From positions 16,916,142 through 16,980,141 of the forward strand of contig JANAVB010023996.1 of assembly GCA_029216955.1 (NCBI GenBank): a stretch of 64,000 bases of DNA, written 5' to 3'. This stretch comes from Iris pallida. Its lineage: Eukaryota; Streptophyta; Magnoliopsida; Asparagales; Iridaceae. The notes beneath the pieces are model-generated. The model saw only the letters and a program-made list of their open reading frames with translations, ran no database searches and was not told where the DNA came from. Positions within the stretch are counted from its first letter, which is position 1; each line of letters starts with the position of its first letter. Positions 23,263 to 33,893 of the stretch are shown piece by piece. The position numbers and the translations under genes were made by a program.

Positions 23263-23671
23263 CAGGATGTCACTACCATATTTCTAGTTTGAGGTTATTT
23301 TTGTCATTTTTGGGGTTATTTGAATTTATTATAATTTATTTGAATTTATGGGAATTTTTAGAATTTATTTTGGAATTGTTTGAATGAGGGTGGACAGGTT
23401 GACTTTGACTAGCAATGACCATGGTAGACTAACCTAGGAGCTAACCCTAGTTGAGTTTGGACTTGGTTAGGTCATGCCACCCTAGTTACACTAGAGTTGA
23501 CCCATGGTTTGGTTATTTGACTCAAGTTAGGATATTAAGTCATAAACCATGACTTGTGGTTGAACCCTTAAATCAATAACTAGCCATAGAAGCCCAAAGC
23601 CCATTAACTAATACCTAACCCTAACCCTAATCTCTAGTGGTCGGCCACATAACCCACATTGGGAATCCCCC

Positions 23672-23680
23672 CTATAAGTA
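23672..23680 (+). promoter_or_regulatory. TATA box in the A LTR
   Basis: CTATAAGTA follows a C-run. The same sequence is at 51316-51324 in the 3' LTR. A GGCCGGCC palindrome (51283-51290 in the 3' copy, one base changed in the 5' copy) lies about 30 bp upstream. The predicted transcription start would be near 23705. Confidence 0.5.
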
Positions 23681-24029
23681 TTCTCCTCCATTTAGGGCTA
23701 GCCTCTTTAGGAAAGAGCAAGTTTTAGAAAGAGGTATTTTCTCAACTTCAATAATCCATAGAAATTCCATTTTAGCTCATTTTTTCCTCAAACAAATTGA
23801 AATAGGTTTTAAATTAAGTGTTCTTGCTGTTGTTATATGTTATTCTCAGATTCAAACCAATTTGGAGAAGTTTGTTAGCAAGAGGAAACCCCCCTCATTT
23901 GAGGTTTTTCTTGCATTTGGTCACCAATAGGTAAATCTTTATAAACACCATTAAAATTAGGTTTTAATTACATGAATGCCTAGCCCTAAGTGTCCTGGTC
24001 CTGTAGGAATAAGATTTGTGGATTTTTGT

Positions 24030-24700
24030 GTCATGTACGTTTCCGTATCGGACACGTATCAGTGATGGCTGTAAGTGTTTGACAAAATGCCCCAATGGGT
24101 ATTTCGATTCGTTTTTGTAGAAGTTTTTGAATAGGAAATGTTGTTTTGTAGTGGCTTACATGTTTCTAGTGTACTGAGTTTGAATCGAGGTCGTGTAATG
24201 TCGCTTTGACACTCGTGCACACGTGTTTGGACACGCACGCGCGGCCTGTGCGCATCCCCTGCTACTCGGGGCTTCTGTAGGATACGACACAGGTTTGTTT
24301 GACACTAAACTTGGTGGACACGAGGGGGAATGCACTGACATCATGCCCCCAAAGTTTCTTTGGGTCTCGTGTAGGGGTTAGAGAGAAATCGGTCGTGCAC
24401 GGGAATTGCACTGTTCTGTGCACAGATTATTGAGGCCACTGATACGGCCTTCAATATCAGACACGACGACACGTGGACCTATTTCAGGGACACACACACC
24501 TAGCTGGACCCTAGGTGAACTACCTTGCACGAGGACACGACCCCATTCGTGTCGTGTCGAGTGCACGACACGCGTACACACACGCACGAGCCTGTGCACA
24601 CTGCACAGTGCCTGTGTACACTGTTTGGTGTTTTAAATCGTTTGGACACGTTTGTGTCCTCTTGCTTGGACACAAACACATTGTATGACATGAACACATG
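24030..24700 (+). repeat. GACACG/CGTGTC-rich island in the A LTR
   Basis: A GC-rich island in an AT-rich LTR with many GGACACG, CGTGTC, GTGCAC and ACACG words, for example GTGTCGTGTCGAG and GGACACGTTTGTGTCC. The 3' LTR has the same island at about 51670-52340. It lies inside the predicted first LTR intron, the place where D and E carry other motif arrays. Open frames on both strands here are by-products of the motif. Confidence 0.6.
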
Positions 24701-25939
24701 TTGGGTTTACTTTACCAACCATTAGTTTTGCATTTTAATTTAATTTTGATGATCAATTTCCAATTTCCTCCAAAAACCCGATACATGCTATATTTCAGTT
24801 TCCAGTTTTTCATTTTTGAGTTTTAGCATTCTTTTTGATTAATTTAAATGCTGTTAATTACATATTTAAGTTCCTAAAACTGTTCTCCTATAAGTTATCT
24901 ACATGTGTGTCAAATTTGGGTTGAAATGGTTATGAATTGATTTCGAAATGGGGATGATATAGAGTTGGACTGTTTTACAAAACTGAAAACTGATTTGCTG
25001 AGTTTTCATGTTGTTTAGAACTCAAATCTGAGTTCATATAAAACCTGAGATTACTGTGTGTTAATGATTGAATCCTTTTTCCTTTAACTGAGATTCATTT
25101 TGATATATAAAACCTGAGATTTGATTTATGTTTTCCCTCTCTCATTGACACTCACATTGCCCCTCTAACACCTAAACCTGTGACACTCTCACATACACCA
25201 TTACACACACACACAAATCCTGATACACACACACACACCCTAGGTTCCTGTCACACAGGGACAGTCCCCCTCTCTCACTCACAGTTCACTCATTCACTCA
25301 CTCACTCTCTATATTTCCTATTTTTCCTAATGTAAATATATGTATATATGTAATATATATATAATGTAATGTGTACCTATGTATATAATATAAGTTGGTG
25401 TATTATATATGTATCTAGTATAGATACATGCATTGGATGAATAGGTTATATTAGTATATATACAAGTATCATATATATGTAACTTGTGTGTGTACTAAAT
25501 ATATGTATTATACATATATATGTGTTATGTTTTAGATTACATAAATATATCAAGAGTGTTATGTTTTAGATATAGATTTTGACTTGTGTATATGTTAGGG
25601 TTGGCCTATGGGCATGATATAGCCTATGGCATATATGTGAGTCTGTTTGACTAGTGAGCCTAGATTGGGCTTGTACAGCTTTATTAGACCTAGAATAGAC
25701 TTCCTAGACTAGTGTAGACTTGTTAGACCTAGTTTGACCATAGTCGACCTACTTTGACTTCTAGGGTTGACCAGAGTTGACCAAGAGTTGACTTTGGCCT
25801 AGATTGACCTAGACTCATGTAGAGTGCAAAGTAGAACTTTATTTTACCATTTTAGACTTGTTGTGACTTGTGCTATTCTGATTAGGAGCCAGACATCTCT
25901 CCTCGGACAGTACATTTCATCCGGACACTCAGATACCAG

Positions 25940-26621
25940 GCGAGTACATTCTCTGATCATTTCATATCCTGCTTAGAATTATTTCCTGCATTAAATTACT
26001 TTACTTGTTACTGTCACTTTGGTCACACGGATTGGTACTATATGGATCCCTTCTTGAGATGTTATCCCTTCAGGGAGCATCGGGTACTACATGTTCTGTG
26101 CATTTCACTTACATGGCGTATCATTATGCTTCATTGGTTCATTGATCACTTGTGACATATACTCTTATGATCACAGAGTCTTCCTTGCATCCTTATCCCA
26201 TATATTGGGTTTCCTAGAATCCCCATTTATGGGACATCCGTGTATCACCCTTCGGGGGCCTTTGCATGGAATCATAACATAACCTGGTTGGATCCTTGTG
26301 TATTGATTGGGGGTACGGGGGAGTAGAAGTAGACATGTGAATAATACCCAAGTAGTATCTCATCAGAATCATTCCGTAGTGTCTCATCAGAATCATCCCA
26401 TGCCATTTACATGTCTATATTGTACTCTGACTCACTAGCCACTGTTAGTTCTTTATTATAGTAGATATTTCTATTACAGTTCTCTCTCTGTTTATATACT
26501 GCATTTCTTTCAGTACCTGTATCTTACCTTACTGCATGATTATATTTTCTAACCCGCTATGAACTGTTGAGATGTATTGTGCTCGCTCCTGTCCTGACTG
26601 GACCTGTTGAAAATATTACAG
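25940..26621 (+). other. Predicted GC-AG intron in the A LTR
   Basis: Donor ACCAG|GCGAGTA, acceptor ATATTACAG ending at 26621 (682 bp), with CTGAC at 26594-26598 and its adenine 24 nt before the AG. The exon before it is 54 nt (25886-25939), after the acceptor CTGATTAG. A first intron could run 23931-25885. The parts are conserved in F, G and B, though the flanking sequence is diverged. Confidence 0.55.
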
Positions 26622-26737
26622 AGGACGAGGAGGAGGCCTGTGTGGATACCTTCTACGGGGTAGCCCTAGACGACACTTGCGAGCTGGACTCTCAGGAGGA
26701 CCCAGCTCTAGCTGAGAACATTACCCTTATTGCCTAG
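26622..26737 (+). other. Acidic reading frame in the A LTR
   Basis: 37 codons, very rich in Asp and Glu (EDEEEACVDTFYG, then DDTCELDSQEDPALAEN), ending TAG at 26735-26737. If spliced as predicted, the frame stays open through the 54-nt exon (ARHLSSDSTFHPDTQIP) and the last ten codons of the first exon, where a TGA precedes it. No AUG occurs in that open stretch, so coding is uncertain. The F LTR has the similar exon reading ARHLSSDSIFTLDIQIS. Confidence 0.42.
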
Positions 26738-27125
26738 ACTAGCTTAGTTAGGCCTTATCTTACTTATGTTGTCTTGAGACTGTTTAGCTAGACTTTATTT
26801 CTGTCTGGAGATTCTGAGTTGTATATATTCTTTCATATTCAGTAGCTGAGATTTGTACTCTGGATATTTGTTGGGATGTTATCTTAGACAATTTTATCAT
26901 CTATTTTTTCTTGAGTTCTATATCACATCGTGCTTCTTCTTCCTTAGTTGTGATTGAGTTTACTTCTATCATGTCACCCCCATTCGGGGAGTATAAACTG
27001 CTTAGTATATTATTGCTAGATGTTGTGACCTAGGACAGTGTTCTACCGTCGATACTGCGGCGTAGGCTGGACGTACCCACATCACGTGCCCTTACTCTAG
27101 GGCGCGGGTCGTGACACATTTTTAG

Positions 27126-27141
27126 TGGTGGCCCATGCAGG
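27126..27141 (+). promoter_or_regulatory. Candidate primer binding site of A
   Basis: TGGTGGCCCATGCAGG, nine bases after the LTR end, identical to the site in B and D. The tRNA is not identified. Confidence 0.5.
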
Positions 27142-27362
27142 TCTAGACTAGAAGTGTAGTGGTATTCGAACTAGAGTATCACTACAGCCTGCAGTAGGAT
27201 ATAGGACATTAATGTTTAAGGTACTCAATCACATTAGGAAAAAAAAATTTCATTGCCATCTAAATCCTTATTGTCAGCTGATCCTTTTGAATTTTAATTG
27301 TCCGCCTTTGTTATATCGCTTCTTTCTCAGAAATTGATACTCTTGTTTGGTCTATCTTCAGG

Positions 27363-28627
27363 ATGGTAGAGACTCGGTCGCAGCGTACCATCCATGGAGA
27401 TGCTATAGAGGGATCTGCTACCTCTCAGCTAGTTCAGCAGAGACAGGAGACTACAGCTCCTGCCACCTCTGTTCGTATTGAGACTCCAGCAGCAGCAGGG
27501 GGTATGCCTCCACCGGCTCGAAGGCAGGACCCAGTCATCGCAGAGGAGACCTTCCAGCAGCCGCCGCCTATAGGACACGTGGATGCGGCACAGATGTTCG
27601 CATACTTCCAGCAGTTCATGGACCGGCAGCAGGCTCGACAGGACATGGGCATGGAGGTGGCCCTTACGACGGTCGCAGCTCGACCAGTGGTCCATCAGCC
27701 GAGGACACCGGGGACAGAGCAGTTCCAGAAGATGAGCCCAGAGACTTTCTGGAGACAGAGGGGATTCTATATGCTGATGAGTGGATCGAGCATATAGTGG
27801 AGATCTTCCGTCTGGCCCGAATACCAGCAGATCTCCAGATTGAGGCCGCAGCTAGCCGGATGCGAGATCTTGCTCGCACCTGGTATCAGTCAGACCCCAG
27901 GGTGGGGGTAGCTGGGCAGACTTGGGAGGAGTTCAAGGGCTTCTTCAAGAAGTTCTTTCCAGATTCAGCACTCAGAGCCTTGGAGTCGCAGTTCGAGAGC
28001 CTAGTCCAGGGGAGCCTTTTAGTGGAGGAGTACGCAGGGGAGTTCGGCCGCCTCGGCAGGTTCGTAGAGGGCTTGAGCGAGACGGCGAAGGCCCAGAGGT
28101 TCCGGAAGGGTCTGGTTAAGGAGGTCAAGTCCCTGACCAAGGGCAACAGGGATGCCACATTCGAGGAGATCTTGACGGGAGCCTTGTTGGCAGAGGATGA
28201 CCTTGAGCTTAGGCTCAAGAGGGGGCGAGACCCAGTTGGGGAAAGTAGCAGTAGAGGCCAGGCCAAGAGGCCCCACTTTCAGCACCAGCAGCTGAGGCAG
28301 TTCCAGCCGCAGCCGATCCATAAGAGGCCAGTTCACCACCAACAGCAGCCGAGACAGCACCAGTAGGGTCAGAGACAGGGTATCATTTGTGCCTACTGCA
28401 AGAAGCCCGGGCATGTCACCAATGAGTGCCGAAAGAGGCTGGGCCAGTGCCTAGTGTGTGGTTCTGCAGACCACCATATGAGGGAGTGCCACATAGCACG
28501 AGCATCTCAGGGAGGAGGAGCCAGGGCTCCAGCAGGCCAGCAGAGGGGACCAGTCCTGCCGATACAGCAGCAGAGGTTCGTCCAGCACTAGCAGCAGGCC
28601 AGGGGAGGCCAGCAGGGGCGAGGATTC
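27363..28627 (+). pseudogene. gag: gag of element A (one frameshift, two nonsense codons)
   Basis: It starts with ATG 27363 (MVETRSQRTIHGD). The frame shifts near 27742, where one base is missing before AGAGACTTTCTGG. It then continues as GILYADEW, LARTWYQSDPRV and EEYAGEFGRLGRF, the gag core, and a basic, Gln-rich tail. Two zinc knuckles follow, CAYCKKPGHVTNEC and CLVCGSADHHMREC, both with complete CX2CX4HX4C. TAG codons at 28364 and 28589 fit CAG to TAG. The copy is much better preserved than B's gag. Confidence 0.85.
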
Positions 28628-28860
28628 GACATGGCAGCAGAGGATACAGAGGCCATCGGAGAGCTGATTGCAGGTTCGATCCTTCTTGACTCCAGTCCAG
28701 CTTTCGTATTATTCGATTCCGGTGCTTCGTATAGCTTCATATCATTATCTTTTGCGATTAGATACGGTATCGTAGCTGAATCGTTGCCTAGGACTTACAA
28801 GATCACGACCGGGGTGACATTATCCTCGTAAGTGATGTTTGTAAGGGTCGGAGAGTAGTT
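28628..28860 (+). pseudogene. Protease of element A
   Basis: The frame has the aspartic protease motif FVLFDSGASYSFIS. Near 28812 a single base is missing (ACCGGGGTGAC against ACCGGAGGAGGC in B), shifting the frame in the flap region. Reading on in the shifted frame restores [11 protein letters not shown] and [17 protein letters not shown]. The enzyme would mature the Gag-Pol polyprotein. Confidence 0.82.
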
Positions 28861-30450
28861 TTGGAAGGTCGTGAGTTGGAGGTAAGCATGCTCGTAATGC
28901 CATTGCCGAACTACGATATAGTACTAGGCATGGATTGGTTGAGCAGGCACCATGCCAGCATTGATTACAGAGGGGGTAGAGTTCTTTTCAGAGCGCCGGG
29001 GGAGCCAGAGTTCGAGTACTCCAGACGTCAGGCGGAGCAGAGCAGCGGAGTCTTTTGCGGAGTCTCGATTGAGGAGCAGGCGATTCCACACCCCTTGATA
29101 GCAGAGTATATGGATGTTTTCCCAGAGGAGTTGCCGGGATTGCCACCAGACATAGACATTGAGTTCTCGATAGACTTAGTTCCAGGAGCGGAACCCATCT
29201 CTCAGCATGTCTATCGGGTGAACAACAGTGAGCTGGTGGAGCTGAAGAAGCAAGTGGATGAGCTGCAGGACAAGGGCTTCATCCGCTCGAGTTCGTCGCC
29301 ATGGGGTACACCAGTGTTATTTGTGCCGAAGAAGGATGGGTCCGTACGGATGTGTATTGACTATAGGGCACTCAACAACCTCACGATCAAGAACAAATAC
29401 CCATTGCCGCGGATCGACGATCTTTTTGACCAGTTGAGCGGAGCTCGGGTATTTTCCAAGATTGATCTGAGGTCGGGATATCACCAGGTGAAAGTGAAGG
29501 GGGAGGATATTCCCAAGACCGCTTTCAGGACGCGGTACGGGCAGTTTGAGTTTTTGGTTATGCCGTTTGGGCTAACCAATGCACCAGCAGTGTTTATGAA
29601 CCTTATGAACAAGGTGTTCCACCAGTACCTGGATTAGTTTGTGGTGGTGTTCATTGACGACATCTTGATATATTCCAAGACTGAGGAAGAGCACGAGGAG
29701 CATTTAAGGATAGTGCTGGAGACTCTCAGGAGGGAGCAGCTTTACGGGAAGCTCTCCAAGTGTGAGTTCTTCTTGGACCGGGTGGACTTCTTGGGGCATG
29801 TGGTGACTGGAGATGGTATCTCAGTTGACCCCAAGAAGATTGTAGCAGTTGAGGCATGGGTAGCGCCGACTTCAGTTACAGAGATCAGGAGTTTCCTGGG
29901 GCTGGCAGGATATTATCGAAGATTTGTGCAGGATTTCTCCCGGATTGCAGAGCCGTTGACTCGGTTGACCCGGAAGGATACTGAGTTTGTTTGGTCAGAG
30001 GAGTGTCAGGCAGCTTTTGATGAGTTGAAGAAGCGGCTTATGACAGCTCCTATTCTGACATTGCCTTCAAGATCAGGTGGTTTCACTATTTATTGTGACG
30101 CTTCAGGGAAGGAGCTGGGTTGTATCTTACAGCAGCATGGGAAGGTGATTGCCTATGCTTCCAGGCAATTACGTCCCCATGAGAAGAACTACCCTACCAA
30201 TGACCTGGAGCTGGCAACAGTGATATTTGCTTTGAAGTTATGGAAGCATTATCTGTTTCGAGAGAGGGTGGAGATCTTCACAGATCACAAGAGCTTAAAG
30301 TATGTGTTCACTCAGAAGGAGTTGAACATGAGGCAGCGCAGATGGCTAGAGTTGATGAAGGACTTTGACATCCTACTTCAGTATCACTCAGGGAAGGCCA
30401 ACGTGGTTGCCGATGCCTTGAGTAGGTATCCGACAGCCATATGTTTGACC
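28861..30450 (+). pseudogene. Reverse transcriptase and RNase H of element A
   Basis: RT motifs in order: [66 protein letters not shown] and the catalytic FIDDILIYS. RNase H follows: [35 protein letters not shown] and [10 protein letters not shown]. One nonsense codon, TAG at 29635-29637, falls between YLD and FVVVFIDD, where the family has Gln or Lys. There are no other breaks in this stretch, and catalytic residues are intact. Confidence 0.88.
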
Positions 30451-31393
30451 ATAGATCGGCATTTGCTTGCAGACTTGGAGAGCCTAGGGATTGAGGTGAT
30501 CGTTCCCGGAGTGCAGATGCAGATGTGGGGCATGTAGATACAGTCGGACTTGGTGGAGAGGATCAAGGCGACTCAGTTTGAGGATGTTGCTCTGCGGTGT
30601 CTCCGAGAGCAGGTCCGAGCAGGATTGATGGACGGCGAGTTTTCTCTTACAGAGGATGGTGCCTTGAGGCACGGTTCCAGGTTATGTGTGCCCAGCAGAG
30701 AGCTCAGAGAGCAGGTTTTGCAGGAGGCCCACAGATCTCAGTACTCTATACACCCTGGTGCCAACAAGATGTACCGAGATCTGAGGGAGCATATTTGGTG
30801 GTCCGAGATAAAGCGGGAGGTGGCTCGCTTCGTGGCTAGGTACTTGGTCTATCAGCAGGTCAAGGCAGAGAGGCAGAGGCCCGATGGATTGTTGCAGCCA
30901 CTGCCCATTCCCGAGTGGAAATGGGAGCATATCACTATAGACTTTGTATCAGGATTATCGCGTACACCAGGAGAAAAAGACACGATTTTGGTCATCGTTG
31001 ACAGGTTGACCAAATCGGCCCACTTCTTGCCATTCAAGGTGGGTACGTCTACAGAGAGGCTGGCGGAGATGTATATGCGACAGATAGTCAGGATTCACGG
31101 GGTTCCGGTCAGCATCATCTCAGATCGGGATAGTCTCTTTACTTTCCATTTTTGGAGGAGTCTGCAGATTAGGTTGGGCACTCAGCTCAAGTTTAGTACT
31201 GCATACCACCCCCAAACGGACGGACAGTTAGAGAGGACTATTCAGACACATGAGGATGTGTTACGGACGTGCGTCCTGGACTTTGGAGGTTCCTGGGAGG
31301 ATCATCTACATTTGGTGGAGTTTGCATACAACAACAGTTTCCAGGCCAGTATTGAGATGTCACCTTTCGAGGCTCTGTACGGGCGTAGGTGTC
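30451..31393 (+). pseudogene. Integrase of element A, N-terminal module and DDE core, interrupted by D
   Basis: After a TAG at 30535 the frame runs 30550-31393. It contains HPGANKMYRDLREHIWW, then RYLVYQQVK where the family has RCLVCQQVK, so both zinc-binding cysteines are tyrosines (TAC 30841, TAT 30850). The DDE core follows: TIDFVSG, SIISDRDSLF, TDGQLERTIQT. The sequence ends at FEALYGRRC, where D inserted at 31394. The C-terminal part continues at 50151. Confidence 0.87.
31389..31393. repeat. TSD of element D, left copy (GTGTC)
   Basis: GTGTC is repeated at 50146-50150. Joining the flanks restores GRRC|RTPLSWDDIGE of the A integrase in frame. Confidence 0.93.
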
Positions 31394-31850
31394 TGTCACG
31401 CCCCAGAACCAGAATACTGGAGAGCGGGGGAATGACTCAGCCAGCTACGTATTACGGGTAGAAGAATACCGTATAATACGATCAATGCTGTCTAACCAGA
31501 CGAGGGGGTGCATACTACATAAAAGTTTTACTATGGTCACTTCACATCTATTGTCTCAATCATTCGAAACAAGAAACAGAAATAGAGAACATGTAAGATA
31601 AAGCAGTAAGGCGTCCCAAACGCTCTGTCAAAATGTTCTTGATATCTGGCTTTACAAAACATAGCCAGATTGATGTAGCAAAAGTATACACAATTGTTAT
31701 CAGCTGCAGCCTGACTTAGTTACAATTATGAAAAAGTAAGTACAAGACAATCCGACTAACATGTCGGTGCCAAACGGCCAGGTATAAAGTATTTAACAAA
31801 ACGAGCGGGGAAGTAAGAAAACCCACTCGAGTCCTCCTGCGATCATCCTT

Positions 31851-31909
31851 CTAGTGTTGACCATCTTGGAGGTAGAAGTAAGCTGGATCCTCGGGAACCG
31901 GCTCTAAAT
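31851..31909 (-). other. Short acidic frame in the D LTR (left copy)
   Basis: After the acceptor GGCCAG|AT the minus strand reads DLEPVPEDPAYFYLQDGQH and TAG. Phase matches the A, B and G frames. The EPVP segment matches B's VEPVPIED. The identical frame is at 47529-47471, and E has DLEPVPEDSAYFYLQDGQY at 60104-60046. It has no AUG. Confidence 0.4.
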
Positions 31910-31978
31910 CTGGCCATGCAAAACCAGAGAGGTTAGACCTCTAATAGCAAGTACCTCAAGGAAGGACGATATGAAGGA

Positions 31979-31983
31979 TTAAA
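31979..31983. repeat. TSD of element C, left copy (TTAAA)
   Basis: TTAAA is repeated at 39266-39270. The other D LTR has the single-copy empty site GGATTAAACCAGTAAG near 47600. Confidence 0.95.
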
Positions 31984-33207
31984 TGTAGTGACCCGCTCCG
32001 CCCTAGCGGAACGCCGATTCCAAACGGCGCGTGCAACGACTCAAAACGAGCCGTCGACCCGAAGAGTTGCCTCGACCCGATGAAGTATCGATGCAAATCG
32101 ATGCAAGACTTGCATTGGCCCGACAAGATGAATCCAGACTTAGACTATCGAAGGCGCGCTCAGGAGGATCGCTCGGCCGATGCGAACATCGCTAAGGTGG
32201 GTGGCTCCGATGAACCCGTCTGTGCTTAGCCTAGACACATAACAATGCGGACACTATCACGAGAATCGCTAGGCGATAACACCCTGCATGCTAATAAATG
32301 ATTCAACGCACCTAGCTAAGGGAATAATCCCATCTTGCATGCTTGTTTAGAACATGGAAAACAACTTGGAAATTATAGAAATGCTCGCACCGCGCTCTAT
32401 GCTCGTGCTAAGGCACAAGCTCACGTTCATGTCCCTTATACATTCAAACAATGAAACAATGAATGGTTTACAACAATGAAACGGGAAGGCTATCAACATA
32501 GTCGCTCCGAGTAGAGTTTAGCAACATTGGAAGGCTATGGGACCGATGGGTCGCCAAGGCGACTCCCACACTGGGAGTTGCATAATGCGTGAAAGAGTGA
32601 ATCCACGAACGAATTAATAAATACATGAATGACTCTCTGAACGAACGAACAAGTTAAAGAATAAAATGAAAGAAAGAATACATGAAAGATAAGACATGGA
32701 AGACGCTAGCGACAGGTGTGACGGGCACGTGCAACGGGGCTCGCTACCCGCGCTGTACGGACGCCAACCTGGTCGTTAACGCATTATGGCTAAGGGTTAG
32801 CCTACGGCTCGGAGATAGCCGCTAAGTTAAAATGACAAGACAATACGAAATGGTCGTGGACAAACGGCACGGGCGATGGGGGGGAATACCGTGGCCGTCG
32901 TGTGGAAGGATTCTGCGGCACGGGCGTTGGGGGGGTAAACCGTGGCCGGCCTAGGCAGAATCAATACGGGCTTACGGGCTGCTTGGGTGCGGGCTTGGGC
33001 ACCAAGAGACGTAAGTAGCAGGGTATATTCAAGAGACTTAACGGGGTGTACCAGCCATCACCCTACGCTAAGTTGAGAATTGCCGCAGGGGAATGTCCTA
33101 AATGGCTTGTAAAGCCAGCGACCCGTGCATGTAGATTAAGTGGACTATGCTGGTGGCAATCCACGTGCAAGTTCTTACATTGAAATCAAAGTAGTCTAAG
33201 TTAAATG

Positions 33208-33391
33208 AACAAGTGTCTCCTGAACATGCCCGAAATGTAACACTCCTGAACATGCTTGCAAAGTAACATCCTGAACATGAACACGCTCGAAATGTAACAT
33301 GCCTGAACATGCTTGAAATATACCACCCCGATCATGCTTGAAATGTGCCTCCTGAACATGCTCGAAACGTAACACTAGAACATGCCCACGA
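33208..33391 (+). repeat. GAACATGC-type tandem repeat in the C LTR
   Basis: About seven imperfect units of 23-28 bp built on CTGAACATGCTTGAAATGTAACA-like words (core GAACATGC, then GAAA-GTAACA). The same array is at 38297-38480 in the 3' LTR. It sits upstream of the predicted splice donor, so it could be a promoter array. Function is unknown. Confidence 0.7.
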
Positions 33392-33507
33392 CGTGCTAGA
33401 ACCCGAAACATGGACTCGCCAGTTACATTGAATGTTTACATAAATCACGTCATATTACTTCATGTTAATGTTGACTAACTTGGTTTACTTTGGACAGGGA
33501 AGGCCGG

Positions 33508-33893
33508 ATGGTAAGTATGGGTAAGTCGTGCATGCATTTTCCATGCGACACTTGAAATCAGCAACACGAGATAGGTCATGATATGTGCCATGAAATTGAT
33601 CCTAAGGCAAGATTAGAAAGACAATGAATGATAGAGATGCACAAAAGTAAATGATACGTGTTTGGTAATGATGGCGTTGTGGACGAGCTAGCCTCCCCAC
33701 CAGTGCATAACAATGTACTGATAACCCCACAGTCTGCTTGCAGGATACAGGAGACGCCGGCTGGTGCGGAGCTTCCATCGAACGTGTTAAGGCGCGGAGC
33801 CAACTCCGGGGCCTTGGGACGTTGCAGAAGCTGAAGCACCCTATACAGGACATAATGTATCAGAACATCGCCATGTATCCTTCCATGTTGTAA
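33508..33893 (+). CDS. Predicted spliced 50-codon ORF in the C 5' LTR
   Basis: The ATG at 33508-33510 abuts a textbook donor, ATG|GTAAGTATGG. The acceptor is CTGCTTGCAG ending at 33743, with TACTGAT placing a branch adenine 22 nt upstream. Spliced, the ORF reads M then DTGDAGWCGASIERVKARSQ and on to TYR-rich C-terminal residues, stopping at TAA 33891-33893 (50 aa). The protein is small and basic, with no domain I recognise. The exon sequence is unchanged in the 3' LTR copy (38597-38599 plus 38833-38982). The older solo LTR keeps the acceptor region but not this frame exactly. Expression and coding status are inference; it may be only a leader intron. Confidence 0.35.
33511..33743 (+). other. 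Predicted GT-AG intron in the C LTR (233 bp)
   Basis: The donor GTAAGTATGG, a branch match (TACTGAT with A at 33721) and the acceptor TTGCAG all fit plant consensus well. The 3' LTR has the same at 38600-38832. Confidence 0.55.

Larger units (their letters stand above)
23268..27116 (+). mobile_element. 5' LTR of element A (3849 bp)
   Basis: It runs from TGTCACTACC to GGTCGTGACA. The first 1.79 kb matches the 3' LTR at 50911-52697, with differences of a few percent by eye. Landmarks are a TATA box at 23672-23680, a donor CCAATAG|GTAAATC at 23930/23931, a GACACG-rich island (24030-24700), CA repeats near 25150-25320, a TTGAC cluster (about 25720-25810), an exon at 25886-25939, a GC-AG intron (25940-26621) and an acidic frame (26622-26737). 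The length is usual for the Tekay/Del group of chromoviruses. Confidence 0.9.
31394..31983 (-). mobile_element. 3' LTR of element D, left segment (before C insertion)
   Basis: It begins TGTCACGCCCCAGAACC on the plus strand and matches 47014-47602 with a handful of substitutions. It carries the LTR acceptor (AG at 31911-31910, minus) and an acidic frame (31909-31851, minus). C inserted 73 bp from the acceptor, inside the predicted LTR intron. Confidence 0.92.

Noticed and set aside
23615..23635. CCTAACCCTAACCCTAA, telomere-like
   Set aside because: Only two to three units, and not the plant CCCTAAA repeat. It is part of the A LTR and is also found at 51260.
23637..23930. 97-codon open frame in the A 5' LTR, also at 51281-51544
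   Set aside because: It overlaps the TATA box and the presumed transcription start, so its ATG would lie upstream of the RNA. It differs in length between LTRs and shows no known motif.
24378..24725. Overlapping Cys/His/Thr-rich frames on both strands of the A LTR
   Set aside because: They are shadows of the GACACG/CGTGTC motif island.
27429..28414. Minus-strand frames opposite the A gag
   Set aside because: Antisense shadows of a GC-richer coding region; the sense strand carries the recognised gag motifs.
31796..31858. Short frame starting MVNTRR after the acidic frame of D, similar to gag starts
   Set aside because: It closes after about 23 codons inside the LTR and is not followed by gag sequence; in E it diverges quickly.
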